From assembly GCA_964196195.1 (NCBI GenBank), contig CAXMSE010000014.1, positions 1 through 64,000 of the forward strand: 64,000 nucleotides of DNA, written 5' to 3'. Positions 45,592-54,398 of this stretch are shown here, piece by piece. The position numbers and the translations under genes were made by a program. Position 1 is the stretch's first letter; every line of letters begins with the position of its first letter. A model generated the notes under the pieces. The model was not told where the DNA came from. It saw only the letters and a list, made by a program, of their open reading frames with translations, and made no database searches. This DNA comes from OFTM10 sp964196195 (GTDB lineage: Bacteria > Actinomycetota > Acidimicrobiia > Acidimicrobiales > Aldehydirespiratoraceae).

Positions 45592-46942
45592 GACACTCCT
45601 CGCCCAGAGCTCTCGAACACGAGGCCAAGACGGCTGGAATCCGATCGATGAGATCACCGGCGATGAGCCCGGATGGTGCGAGGGCGGCCGCCGCCGCGTG
45701 AATTTGGGCGCCCGCCGAAGCCGCGTCGACGGGAGCGAGACCGCGTGCGAGCAGGCCGAGGATGAGGCCGGCGAGAACATCGCCGGTTCCCGCGGTGGCC
45801 AGGGCCGCGGTGCCCGTGGTGACGACCCGCACTGGTTCGCCCGGTGCACCAATGAGAGTGGTGGGCCCCTTGCGCACCACCACGTCGCCGGTGGCGGCCG
45901 CGAGCGCATGAACCGCCTTTATCCGGTCGGGATCGAGGCTTCCACCGAGACGAGCCCACTCGCCGTCGTGGGGAGTGAGGATGGTGGGGAATCGCCGGCG
46001 AGAGACCGCCTTGATGATTTCGGGCTGGAGGGCATCACCGTCGACAACCAGAGGGCGATCGACGGCGAGTACGTCCCCCACGCTCGCGATTTGATCGGGG
46101 CCGAGCCCGGGGCCGACCAGCAGGGCCTGAAGTCGGTCGGCGCCCACTATGGATTCGGGTCCCCAGCCCGTCGCCGGCAGCAGATGCCCAACTGCTTCGA
46201 TCGGTCCCTCATTGCCGCTGCCACCCGGGAGGGCCAGCTGAACCAGACCGGCGCCCACCCGCTGAGCCGCGCGGGCTGCCAGACAAGCCGCGCCGGTCAT
46301 CGAGGGGCTACCGCCGATGACCCTCACAGCCGACCGCCACTTGTGGTCGTCGGCGGGGCGACGCGGCAGGACGGCGGCGAGGTCGGCCGCCTCGAGCGCA
46401 ACCGCCTCCCACCCGGCGATGTCGAGGCCGATGTCAACTACCGTCACCTCGCCCGCCAGAGAGCGTCCGGGTTCGAGCACGATCCCCGGCTTCAGGGCCG
46501 CGAAGGTGACAGTGCGGTCGGCCCGAACCGGGCTGCCCAACAACTGACCGGTGAGACCGTCGACCCCGGAGGGAATGTCGACGGCGAGCACGGCGACGCC
46601 TACATCCACCGTCGGGAAGGAGAAGGGTCGGGTGAGGCCGGTGCCGAACGCCGCGTCGATCACAAGATCGACACCGCCGATGTGGCGGGGCAAGCCGTCG
46701 GCCACCTCGTAGATCCGACAGCGCACGCCCCGACGATCCAGGTGACGACTCGCCACCCGGCCGTCGGCACCATTGTTGCCGGGACCCGCCACCACGGCCA
46801 CCCGGCGGCCATAGGAGCCCCCCATCATCTCCACCGCCGTGCGGGCCACGGCGCGAGCCGCCCGATCGATGAGTTGCTCGACCGACTCGGGAGCGGCGTC
46901 ATCGACCGCCTTCATCTCCGCTGGAGTGAGGATCGGAATCAT
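45575..46942 (-). CDS. nnrD: bifunctional NAD(P)H-hydrate epimerase/dehydratase
   Basis: 455 residues repairing hydrated NAD(P)H. An N-terminal YjeF_N epimerase domain (about 1-205; GPGNNGADGRVASRHL) is fused to a C-terminal ADP-dependent dehydratase domain (VIGGSPSMTGAACLAARAA, GPGLGPDQ, LTPHDGEWARL, GTGDVLAGLI). Both domains look complete. It overlaps acpS by 4 bp and alr by 17 bp. Confidence 0.95.
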   Translation of the reverse strand: MIPILTPAEMKAVDDAAPESVEQLIDRAARAVARTAVEMMGGSYGRRVAVVAGPGNNGADGRVASRHLDRRGVRCRIYEVADGLPRHIGGVDLVIDAAFGTGLTRPFSFPTVDVGVAVLAVDIPSGVDGLTGQLLGSPVRADRTVTFAALKPGIVLEPGRSLAGEVTVVDIGLDIAGWEAVALEAADLAAVLPRRPADDHKWRSAVRVIGGSPSMTGAACLAARAAQRVGAGLVQLALPGGSGNEGPIEAVGHLLPATGWGPESIVGADRLQALLVGPGLGPDQIASVGDVLAVDRPLVVDGDALQPEIIKAVSRRRFPTILTPHDGEWARLGGSLDPDRIKAVHALAAATGDVVVRKGPTTLIGAPGEPVRVVTTGTAALATAGTGDVLAGLILGLLARGLAPVDAASAGAQIHAAAAALAPSGLIAGDLIDRIPAVLASCSRALGEECHDHHR

Positions 46943-47310
46943 GACTCGAGGGCGACGACTACCGCCTGGGCGAGGGTGTCGGTGTGGCTCATGCTCACCA
47001 GGAAACGCTTGGCACCCTTCTGCCTGGCAAACTCGGCCGCCTCGCCATGCAGGACCAGTTCGGGCTGGCCGTCTTCGTGGCGAATCACTTCGATCTCGGC
47101 GAAACGCATTGCCCCGAGCCCGACACCGAGCGACTTCAGCAGCGCTTCCTTCGCTGCGAATCGTGCCGCCAAGGGTCGGGCCGGATCGCCGGATCCATCC
47201 GCGTAGGCACGCTCCCCGGCGCAGAACAGGCGATCGCTCATCCCCGGCGTGCGTTGCAGCACCGCGCGGAAACGGTCGATGTCGACGAGGTCGGTTCCGA
47301 TTCCGAGCAC
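46939..47310 (-). CDS. acpS: holo-[acyl-carrier-protein] synthase
   Basis: 123-residue 4'-phosphopantetheinyl transferase that activates acyl carrier protein. GIGTDLVDIDRF holds the metal Asp, and RFAAKEALLKSLG holds the second metal Glu and catalytic Lys. GTG 47310 is supported by TAGGGT 7 nt upstream (47318-47323), so acpS is probably leaderless and heads the acpS-nnrD-alr-glycosyltransferase operon. Confidence 0.95.
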   Translation of the reverse strand: MLGIGTDLVDIDRFRAVLQRTPGMSDRLFCAGERAYADGSGDPARPLAARFAAKEALLKSLGVGLGAMRFAEIEVIRHEDGQPELVLHGEAAEFARQKGAKRFLVSMSHTDTLAQAVVVALES

Positions 47311-47317
47311 AGTGTGG

Positions 47318-47323
47318 ACCCTA
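47318..47323 (-). promoter_or_regulatory. -10 box of leaderless acpS operon
   Basis: TAGGGT on the minus strand, 7 nt before GTG 47310, in the short gap after glmS. It marks the head of a four-gene operon. Confidence 0.55.
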
Positions 47324-47349
47324 CCGTTTCGCCCCTGCTCCCGGCCTGA

Positions 47350-50300
47350 TCAGGCGACTCGCCAACGATCGGCGAGGGCGTTGATCGGAAGGGTGAGAAG
47401 GTCACTCACGTCTTGATCGGCGAGCAGATCCTCACGGAAGGTCGGCTCGGTCTCGTTGACTGCATTCCGGAGGGCCGAATAGCGGTTGCGATATCCTTGG
47501 AGCACTCCGCGTGCGGCGCCGGGGCTCAAGCCGTCGGCGAAGCGCACCTGGAGCAGGGTGAGGCCGGTGGTGACGCTGTCCTTCACCTCGGGGATGATCA
47601 CCACTGTGCGGTCGTCGCTGCGGCCACGGGCCACGAACACCCGTCGCTCCAGCGATACCTGGTGCTTCGTTCCCTTGAGGGTGGGTGAGCGATCGGTACG
47701 CGATGGGATGTTCTGGCTGATCCCACCACGGTCGACCACCACCACCGTGGCGTCGCCCTTGCCCTGCTCGTCGAGTCCCTCCACCCGATAGCGGGTGTGG
47801 CCCAGCACCTCGGCCACGGCCGGATCGAGATCGGCGAGGGTTCGCAGGGAGGCGTAGCTGAGCCGATCGCGAGGCGCTCCGGCGTCGAGTGCGGCGCGGG
47901 CGAGGGGAACTTCGAGCAGGGTTTCGTCGGACCGGGAGATGCCGACCGTGACGGTCTTTGCCTGGTGCTTGATGGCATCGATCGGGCGGGTCAACTCCTC
48001 GATGGCGCGGGTGAGCGCCGAAGCCAGGTCGTCGAGAACGACTGCCGGTGTGCCGACTTTGCCGTATTCGACCTGGTAGGCCTCGAGCGGGGCTGACCCC
48101 AGGGCAAAGCGAAACAGGGAGGCGAGCTTCACTGCCGACGACGCCTCGAGATGTCCGTTGAGAGCTCCGGTGCGGAGCCCATCGAAGAACATTGCCGCCG
48201 CCTGCTCTATCACCGGTTCTACCGACTCGAGCGCCTGCTCGCCGGTGATGTCGGTGCGAGCCGCGGCCTGTTCAATCGAGGCATGGGCCTCTCGAAGCGG
48301 TATGGCCTGAGCATCGATGGCGAGGGCCACCTCATAGCCGAACAGGTGCCCGGCCATCGCCGACAGGATGAATCCGAGCCTGGGGTCGACCACCGGCACC
48401 GGCAGGACGGCGAGGGCCGCAGCAAAGCGTCCTTCACCTTCGTCGGCCACCACGATTGGGGCGGCTTTGTGGGCCCGAAAGATCGCGACCTCCTTGGCCA
48501 CGTCGTCGGCATTTGAGCCCGAAAGACCTGCAGCGCAAACGAGGATCAGGGGTTCCGACGAGAGATCGATGTGCTTCTTGTCCTCGGTCGAGTCGGCCGC
48601 GATCGACTTGTAGCAGAGCTCTGAGAGCTTGATGCGCACCTCTTCGGCCGCGATGCGGTTGACGCCGTTGCCCACCAGCGCCCAGTAGCGGCGGCTCGGA
48701 GCGAACTGGCGAGCGGCCTCACCGATGATGCCGCGACGGCTGATCACCGTCTCCATCGCCTCCGGAATGGCGCTGATTGCGTCGAGTAGGCCACGACGAT
48801 CAGGAGCGCCGCTCTCCCCTAGGAGCTCATCGGCGATGGCGACGGCCAGAAGCAGCCCGGCCGCGATTTGGGAGTAGAACGCCTTGGTGGACGCAACGCT
48901 CATCTCCACGTCGCGTCCGTCTGACGTGTAGAGCACGCCGTCGGACCGGTCGGTGAGGTCGCTACCCCGCCGGTTCACGATGGCAATCACCCGGGCACCC
49001 CGGGCGCGCACGATATCGACGGTGCGATTGGTGTCGGTGGTGGTGCCGGATTGGCTCACGGCCACCACAAGGGTGTCGCTCATGTCGGGTCTCAGCGCGA
49101 AGCCCGACAGCTCGGTGGCGAGGATGGCCTGCGCCTCCACCTGCCGGTCGGGTACGAGAGCATCGAGGGCAGCGGCCAGACTCTGCCCCGCTACCGCGGC
49201 GGTGCCCTGACCAATGACGAGCACGCGGGTGAGAGAGCCCGCTCGAAGTGCATCACGCACCTCATCGGGGAGGATCTCGGGACCGAGCGACACCTCGAGA
49301 CCGTCCTCGCCTTCGACAAGCTTGCCCCGCAAGGTCTTGCGGAAGGAGGCGGGCGCTTCACCGATCTCCTTCACCAGGTAGTGGGGGTGATCGCCGCGGT
49401 CGATGTCGCGGGTGGTGATCTGGGCGATGGCCACATCGTCGTAGGTCACCTCAAGATCAGTGCCGTCGTAGGAGCGGCGCAGGATTCCCTCGAGCAGGCC
49501 GGCGTGATCTCCGTCGAGCTCGATGATCTGGCCACGGCTCGCGTTGGGGTTTTCCGGGTTGCCCGGTGTTTCACCATCCATGCGGATGTAGCGGGAGGTT
49601 TCCTCGACCACCCCATAGGGCTCGCTCGCCACGATGTAGGCATCCTCGGCCAGACCCACGTAGAGGGCCTGGCCGCTGCCTCGAAGGGCCAACTGGAGCC
49701 GGTCCGGCGCGGCTGCGGTGCTGGCACCTATCGCCACCGACCCTTCGAAAGTCGCCACCGAACGACGGAACGCTTCGGAGGTTTCGTGGCCGTCGGCAAG
49801 TCGCCGGCTCATCAGGCTCGGGATCACCTTTGCGTCGGTGGTGATCGCCGAGGCGATGTTGATGCTCTCCTCCGCGATCAGGTCGGCGAAATTGTCGACG
49901 TCGCCGTTGAGGGCGCCGACCACATAGGGCCCGCTGGTGTCGAGCAGATCGCTGTTGAGAGGGTGGGCGTTGGGTTCGGAGATGATCCCCACCGATGCCC
50001 AACGGGTGTGGCCGAGCACCAGGGTGCGAGCCGCGTCGTTGGCCAGGGCTGCATGCAACAGGTGGTCGGCCTCGAACGCGGCGCGGAGAGCCGCAGTGTT
50101 GTCGCCGAGCTCACCGATCTCGGCAGCAGTCTTGTGGATCACGCTCAGAACACCGTCGACGACACGGACCGAGCCAGATCCGAAGTTCTCGTCGCCCGAA
50201 CGGCGTTCGATCTCGGCCAGAACCACCGGGTCGCCAAGATCGAGTGCGTGGTCGTGGACGAGCAGGTGGAGACCGGCGGAGTCGCGTCCGCGCACTTCGA

Positions 50301-50784
50301 GCCGGTCGAGAGCCGAGAGCGCCTGGTGCACCGACAGGAAGGCGTCGAGGGCGCCCCTGCTTCGCAGCCCGCCGCTGAGTTCGTCGACCACTCGTGCCGC
50401 GCGGAGCCGGTCGCGGGTGATGGCCCAGATCCCATCCCGCACTCGACCGAGCTGGTGGTTGCGCTGCTCGAGCTCGACGGTGTCGATACCCGCATCGGTC
50501 TCCATGCGGGCCTCTTCGGCCTCAACCACGGCCAGGAGCTCGTCGCAATGGTGTATGAGGGCGCCGGCCAGGTTGCGATCACTGAGCATGAGCCTCAGGC
50601 CGGGAACGCCGTGGAGGAGGGAGTCTGCAGCTTCGAGGCGATCTGCGGCCGCGGCAAGGGTGACTGCCACATCATCGCTGTCGACGAAGGTGCCGACCAG
50701 GTCGGCTATCTGACCGATGACCTCTGCCGATTCAGGAGTCGGTCGAATCGATGGACGCCGTACGACGGCGATGATCCCGCACAT
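47350..50784 (-). CDS. glmS: extended glucosamine-6-phosphate synthase
   Basis: Makes glucosamine-6-phosphate from fructose-6-phosphate and glutamine. The nucleophile is Cys2 (MCGII). Expected glutaminase motifs are present but displaced: RGRDSAG at 165-171 (normally about 26), GHTRWAS at 258-264 and NAHPLNSD at 272-279. Two SIS isomerase halves follow (VLVIGQGTAAVAGQ; VAVSQSGTTTDTN; RRYWALVGNGVNRIAAEE). The protein is 1144 residues where about 610 is usual. Extra parts are a helical insertion of about 140 residues directly after the nucleophile and a C-terminal extension of about 190 residues after AIKHQAKTVTVG. ATG 50784 has GGAGGAAC upstream. glmM lies upstream. Confidence 0.92.
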   Translation of the reverse strand: MCGIIAVVRRPSIRPTPESAEVIGQIADLVGTFVDSDDVAVTLAAAADRLEAADSLLHGVPGLRLMLSDRNLAGALIHHCDELLAVVEAEEARMETDAGIDTVELEQRNHQLGRVRDGIWAITRDRLRAARVVDELSGGLRSRGALDAFLSVHQALSALDRLEVRGRDSAGLHLLVHDHALDLGDPVVLAEIERRSGDENFGSGSVRVVDGVLSVIHKTAAEIGELGDNTAALRAAFEADHLLHAALANDAARTLVLGHTRWASVGIISEPNAHPLNSDLLDTSGPYVVGALNGDVDNFADLIAEESINIASAITTDAKVIPSLMSRRLADGHETSEAFRRSVATFEGSVAIGASTAAAPDRLQLALRGSGQALYVGLAEDAYIVASEPYGVVEETSRYIRMDGETPGNPENPNASRGQIIELDGDHAGLLEGILRRSYDGTDLEVTYDDVAIAQITTRDIDRGDHPHYLVKEIGEAPASFRKTLRGKLVEGEDGLEVSLGPEILPDEVRDALRAGSLTRVLVIGQGTAAVAGQSLAAALDALVPDRQVEAQAILATELSGFALRPDMSDTLVVAVSQSGTTTDTNRTVDIVRARGARVIAIVNRRGSDLTDRSDGVLYTSDGRDVEMSVASTKAFYSQIAAGLLLAVAIADELLGESGAPDRRGLLDAISAIPEAMETVISRRGIIGEAARQFAPSRRYWALVGNGVNRIAAEEVRIKLSELCYKSIAADSTEDKKHIDLSSEPLILVCAAGLSGSNADDVAKEVAIFRAHKAAPIVVADEGEGRFAAALAVLPVPVVDPRLGFILSAMAGHLFGYEVALAIDAQAIPLREAHASIEQAAARTDITGEQALESVEPVIEQAAAMFFDGLRTGALNGHLEASSAVKLASLFRFALGSAPLEAYQVEYGKVGTPAVVLDDLASALTRAIEELTRPIDAIKHQAKTVTVGISRSDETLLEVPLARAALDAGAPRDRLSYASLRTLADLDPAVAEVLGHTRYRVEGLDEQGKGDATVVVVDRGGISQNIPSRTDRSPTLKGTKHQVSLERRVFVARGRSDDRTVVIIPEVKDSVTTGLTLLQVRFADGLSPGAARGVLQGYRNRYSALRNAVNETEPTFREDLLADQDVSDLLTLPINALADRWRVA

Positions 50785-50886
50785 GTGTTCCTCCACGGAA
50801 CGAGAGAAGTTCGGTTCCCGGTCGGCCACCCGACCCAGGCAGTTTAGGACAGGCTTACCCGCCCCCTACTTCAATTGTGTACCGGC

Positions 50887-52209
50887 TCATCCGAGCAGGG
50901 ACGCAACGCTCCGGGCGAGAGCGTCCGCTTCCCTCTCCGCTTCGGCATCGGTCTCGGCCTCGACCATCACCCTCACCAGGGGCTCGGTGCCCGATGCCCG
51001 AATCAAAACCCTTCCTCGATTCGCCAATCGCGTCTCCGCCGCGGCCACAAGCGGAGCGAGGCGAACGTCGAGGTCATCGAAGCGGCGGGCGAGGGGGACA
51101 TTGCGGAGTACCTGAGGTAGGCGGGTCATCGCCTCAGCGGCGAGTTCGGCCAGAGGCCGGCCACTACGGGCTACAGCATCGAGCAGCTGGACTGCAGTGA
51201 GTAAACCATCACCGGTGGACGCCAGGGTGCGGAAGATCACATGGCCTGACTGCTCACCGCCCAGGTTGAGGCCCCTTTCATCCATGGCCTCAAGGACGTA
51301 GCGATCGCCGACATCGGTGTCGACCACCTCGATCTCCGCGGTGGTCATCGAGCGGCGAAAGCCGAGATTGGTCATCACGGTGACCACCACCGCCGGACCC
51401 GCCAGCAGGCCACGGCCATTCATATCGAGCGCACAGATCGCGATGATGTGGTCGCCGTCGACGATCGCCCCTGTGTGATCAACAGCCACGAGCCGGTCGG
51501 CGTCGCCATCGAAAGCGACTCCGAGATCGGCGCTGAGCTCGACCACCGCGGCCTGAAGTTGTGCCGGGTAGGTGGAACCACAGTTGGCGTTGATGTTGCG
51601 CCCGTCGGGATCGTCACCGAGCATCACGAGATCCACACCAAGGGCGCTCAGCGCGTCCTCGGCCACAGTGCTGGCCGCCCCATTGGCCGCATCGACCACG
51701 ATCCGGAGCCCGTCGAGGCGGCGACCTTCGACGCTCGCGACAACCGCCGAGATATGGCTTGCTGCGGCGGATGTGTGCTGATCATCCACCGTGGCAGTCA
51801 TCGGTGGCGATGGTTCGCCGAAAAGCACATCGAAGCGTGCCTGGATCCGGTCCTGGACCGCATCGCTGAGCTTCGATCCTCCGGTTGCGAAGAACTTCAC
51901 ACCGTTGTCGTGCCAGGGATTGTGCGAAGCCGACACCACCGCACCGGCCACCCCGTGGACCTGGCACCAGAGAGCGACTGCCGGTGTGGGCACCACTCCC
52001 AGATCGATCGACGAGCCTCCGGCCGCGGCAACACCGGCGTGGACCGCGGCGGCCAGGGCAGGGCCGGATTCGCGTGTGTCGCGCCCGACCACAAATCCGC
52101 TTGCCCCCAACTCTTCAGCACCGGCGCGCGCCAACGCCGCCACCAGGTGGGGCGTGAGCTCATCGCGGGCATCGCCCCGCACGCCGTCGGTCCCAAATTT
52201 CAGGGTCAC
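50887..52209 (-). CDS. glmM: phosphoglucosamine mutase
   Basis: 440-residue alpha-D-phosphohexomutase converting glucosamine-6-P to glucosamine-1-P. FGTDGVRG start, active phosphoserine Ser95 in VVSASHNPWHDNGVKFF, metal loop AFDGDADR and substrate loop GGEQSGHVIF. GTG 52209 has only a weak ribosome-binding site and overlaps the stop of a possible 4-codon upstream ORF. It precedes glmS (gap 102 bp), giving consecutive steps to UDP-GlcNAc. Confidence 0.96.
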   Translation of the reverse strand: MTLKFGTDGVRGDARDELTPHLVAALARAGAEELGASGFVVGRDTRESGPALAAAVHAGVAAAGGSSIDLGVVPTPAVALWCQVHGVAGAVVSASHNPWHDNGVKFFATGGSKLSDAVQDRIQARFDVLFGEPSPPMTATVDDQHTSAAASHISAVVASVEGRRLDGLRIVVDAANGAASTVAEDALSALGVDLVMLGDDPDGRNINANCGSTYPAQLQAAVVELSADLGVAFDGDADRLVAVDHTGAIVDGDHIIAICALDMNGRGLLAGPAVVVTVMTNLGFRRSMTTAEIEVVDTDVGDRYVLEAMDERGLNLGGEQSGHVIFRTLASTGDGLLTAVQLLDAVARSGRPLAELAAEAMTRLPQVLRNVPLARRFDDLDVRLAPLVAAAETRLANRGRVLIRASGTEPLVRVMVEAETDAEAEREADALARSVASLLG

Positions 52210-52220
52210 GGCTTCACCAT
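52206..52220 (-). CDS. possible 4-codon leaderless upstream ORF (MVKP)
   Basis: ATG 52220 lies 6 nt after TACCGT (52227-52232). Its TGA overlaps the GTG start of glmM (GTGA). Same layout as upstream of the PhoU-kinase gene. May be chance. Confidence 0.25.
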   Translation of the reverse strand: MVKP

Positions 52221-52251
52221 CGGCAGACGGTATCCCGCCGACAGGGCAGGA

Positions 52252-52644
52252 TCAGCGCTTGCTGTACTGGGGTGCCTTGCGGGCCTTCTTGAGGCCGTAC
52301 TTCTTCGATTCCTTCTTGCGAGGATCTCGTGTGAGGAAACCGGCGCGCTTGAGCACGTCGCGGCTCTCGGGATCGAGGGCGACAAGAGCGCGGGCGATAC
52401 CAAGGCGGAGCGCACCGGCCTGGCCGGTGGTGCCGCCGCCGTGGAGGGTGGCGTCGATGTCGTAGCTCTCGGAGGTCTCGGTGAGAACCAGGGGCTCCAG
52501 CAGGTGCATCTGGTGGGTGAGCGCCGGGAAGAAGTCGCCGAGGGCACGGCCGTTGACGGTGACCGTGCCGGTGCCGGGGCGGAACCGCACACGGGCGACG
52601 GACTGCTTGCGACGGCCGGTGGTCTGGATGATAGGAGTGGTCAT
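52252..52644 (-). CDS. rpsI: 30S ribosomal protein S9
   Basis: 130 residues. TTGRRKQSVARVR start, middle GGGTTGQAGALRLGIARAL, and the C-terminal basic tail KKARKAPQYSKR that reaches the P-site tRNA (Arg-last, as usual). ATG 52644; 13 bp behind rplM, one operon. Confidence 0.97.
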   Translation of the reverse strand: MTTPIIQTTGRRKQSVARVRFRPGTGTVTVNGRALGDFFPALTHQMHLLEPLVLTETSESYDIDATLHGGGTTGQAGALRLGIARALVALDPESRDVLKRAGFLTRDPRKKESKKYGLKKARKAPQYSKR

Positions 52645-52657
52645 CAATGCTTCCTGA

Positions 52658-53113
52658 TCAGGCGCGAGCCCGCGCCTGGGCGTGGGTGATTTCGAGGGGC
52701 TGGGGACTTTGGGCCGCATGGGGGTGGGTGGGGCCGGCGTAGATCTTCAACTTGGAGATCTGGGCCCGACCGAGGCGGGTCTTGGGGATCATGCCGCGAA
52801 TGGTGTCCATCACAGCCTGCTCGGGCTTGCGGGCCATCTTGTGGGCGTAGGTCTCGGTGCGGAGGCCGCCGGGGTAACCGGAATGACGGTGCACGAGCTT
52901 CTTCTCAGCCTTGCCGGCGGTGAGCACGATCTTGTCGGCGTTGACGATGATGACGTGGTCGCCCACGTCGAGATGCGGCGTGTAGGTGGGCTTGTGCTTG
53001 CCACGCAAGATATTGGCTACTTCGGTGGCCATGCGACCGAGGACCAAGCCCTCGGCGTCGATCAGGTGCCAAACGCGTACTACTTCGCTGGCCTTGGGGG
53101 TGTAGGTGGACAC
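52658..53113 (-). CDS. rplM: 50S ribosomal protein L13
   Basis: 151 residues. WHLIDAEGLVLGRMATEVA start, HLDVGDHVIIVNADKI, and MIPKTRLGRAQISKLKIYAG at the end. GTG 53113 with a GGAGGAAG ribosome-binding site. A candidate -10 TAGGAT lies in the 119-bp gap towards truA, so rplM-rpsI may have its own promoter. Confidence 0.97.
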   Translation of the reverse strand: MSTYTPKASEVVRVWHLIDAEGLVLGRMATEVANILRGKHKPTYTPHLDVGDHVIIVNADKIVLTAGKAEKKLVHRHSGYPGGLRTETYAHKMARKPEQAVMDTIRGMIPKTRLGRAQISKLKIYAGPTHPHAAQSPQPLEITHAQARARA

Positions 53114-53232
53114 GCTTCCTCCGCGGAAGTTCGAAAGATCTGGTGGTTCCGCGCCGAAACGGGCGCAGGTACAGCTGACAATCCTAAGGGGCGCAGAGGG
53201 GGAACGACACTCGCGCGGCGCGGCAATTTCAC

Positions 53233-54012
53233 TCAGTAGTGCGCCCGCCAGAGCACGAGTCCATGGGGCGGAGCCGGGCTCGGGGCGACAGTGCGGTCCT
53301 GGGCCGCGAGCGCAGTGCCCATATCGACCGCCCGCCGACGACCCCGCCCAATATCGACGAACAGGGCAACCAGGCTACGCACCATCTGATGGGTGAAGGC
53401 CCGAGCGGTTATGTCGAACTGCAAGGTGTCGCCATGACGGCTCCAATCGGCACGGCGGACCTCACGCACGTAGGTGTCGTCGGGCCTCGACTTGTTGCGC
53501 TTGCTGAAAGTTCTGAAGTCGTGGCTGCCGAGGATCCGATCGGCTGCGAGCCTCATTGCGGCAATATCGAGGGGATAGCGCACGTGCCACGCCAGGTTTG
53601 TGAGCAAGGGATCGGGCACCCGCGTGTTGAGCACCCGATAGCGGTAACTGCGGGCCTTGCACGAAAGCCGAGCGTCGAACGTATCGGGCACGATCTCACA
53701 GGCCTGCACCGCTACCGACGGCGACAACATCTGGTTCAAGCCCCGCTCGAGGCGCTCGGCATCGAAGCGGGTGGAATCAACATCGAACGACACCACCTGA
53801 CCTCGAGCGTGCACACCACGATCGGTGCGGCCAGCGCAGGCAATCGTCGTCGTGTTACGCATGACCGTCGTGAGGGCTGCCTCGATGTCGCCCTGAACGG
53901 TGCGGACGCCGTTGTTGACGGCGAAGCCGTGAAACGGCGTGCCGTCGTACGCAACCGTCATGCGAACGCGGATGAAGCCCTCCTGAGGAGGGGGTGCGAG
54001 GCGTTCTGTCAT
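53233..54012 (-). CDS. truA: tRNA pseudouridine(38-40) synthase TruA
   Basis: 259 residues. Catalytic Asp64 in CAGRTDRGVHARGQVV; VAYDGTPFHGFAVN start; KARSYRYRVLN and FTHQMVRSLV are conserved. Start ATG 54012 has GAAGGA upstream and also TAGTCT 6 nt before. It follows rplQ by 30 bp, the common position at the end of the alpha operon. Confidence 0.96.
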   Translation of the reverse strand: MTERLAPPPQEGFIRVRMTVAYDGTPFHGFAVNNGVRTVQGDIEAALTTVMRNTTTIACAGRTDRGVHARGQVVSFDVDSTRFDAERLERGLNQMLSPSVAVQACEIVPDTFDARLSCKARSYRYRVLNTRVPDPLLTNLAWHVRYPLDIAAMRLAADRILGSHDFRTFSKRNKSRPDDTYVREVRRADWSRHGDTLQFDITARAFTHQMVRSLVALFVDIGRGRRRAVDMGTALAAQDRTVAPSPAPPHGLVLWRAHY

Positions 54013-54042
54013 TCCTTCAGACTAGGTGGAACTAGATCAGGC

Positions 54043-54396
54043 TCAGACGAATTCGATGCGCGCCATCGGCGCATTGTCGCCGGCACGGGGCCCGAGTTTG
54101 ATGATCCGGGTGTAGCCGCCGGCACGATCCTCGTAGCGAGGGCCGATCTCGTCGAACAGCTTGCTGACCATCTCGCGGTCGCGGAGAAACTTCACCACGT
54201 TGCGATGATTGTGCAGGCCGCCCTTCTTGGCCTTGGTGATCATCTTCTCGGCCACCGGGCGCATCGCCTTGGCCTTGGCCTCGGTGGTGACGATTCCTTC
54301 CGCCGCGATGAGAGACGCGACGAGGTTGGCCATCATGGCCTTCTGGTGAGCAGAGCTACCGCCGAAGCGGCGGCCCCTGCGGGGACGTGCGGGCAT
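54043..54396 (-). CDS. rplQ: 50S ribosomal protein L17
   Basis: 117 residues. RRGRRFGGSSAHQKAMMANL is the signature N-terminus and GPRAGDNAPMARIEFV the usual C-terminus. It lies 2 bp behind rpoA in the alpha operon. Confidence 0.97.
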   Translation of the reverse strand: MPARPRRGRRFGGSSAHQKAMMANLVASLIAAEGIVTTEAKAKAMRPVAEKMITKAKKGGLHNHRNVVKFLRDREMVSKLFDEIGPRYEDRAGGYTRIIKLGPRAGDNAPMARIEFV

Positions 54397-54398
54397 GA

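Noticed and set aside
45518..47206. Long plus-strand open frame opposite alr, nnrD and acpS
   Set aside because: Antisense shadow; the minus-strand genes have full catalytic motifs.
49051..50847. Very long open frame on the plus strand opposite glmS
   Set aside because: It mirrors the codon periodicity of glmS on the other strand, has no domain pattern, and high G+C makes such antisense frames common.
50785..50886. glmS ribozyme/riboswitch in the glmM-glmS gap
   Set aside because: No self-cleaving core or pseudoknot pattern is visible and the gap is too short; that class is mainly found in Firmicutes.
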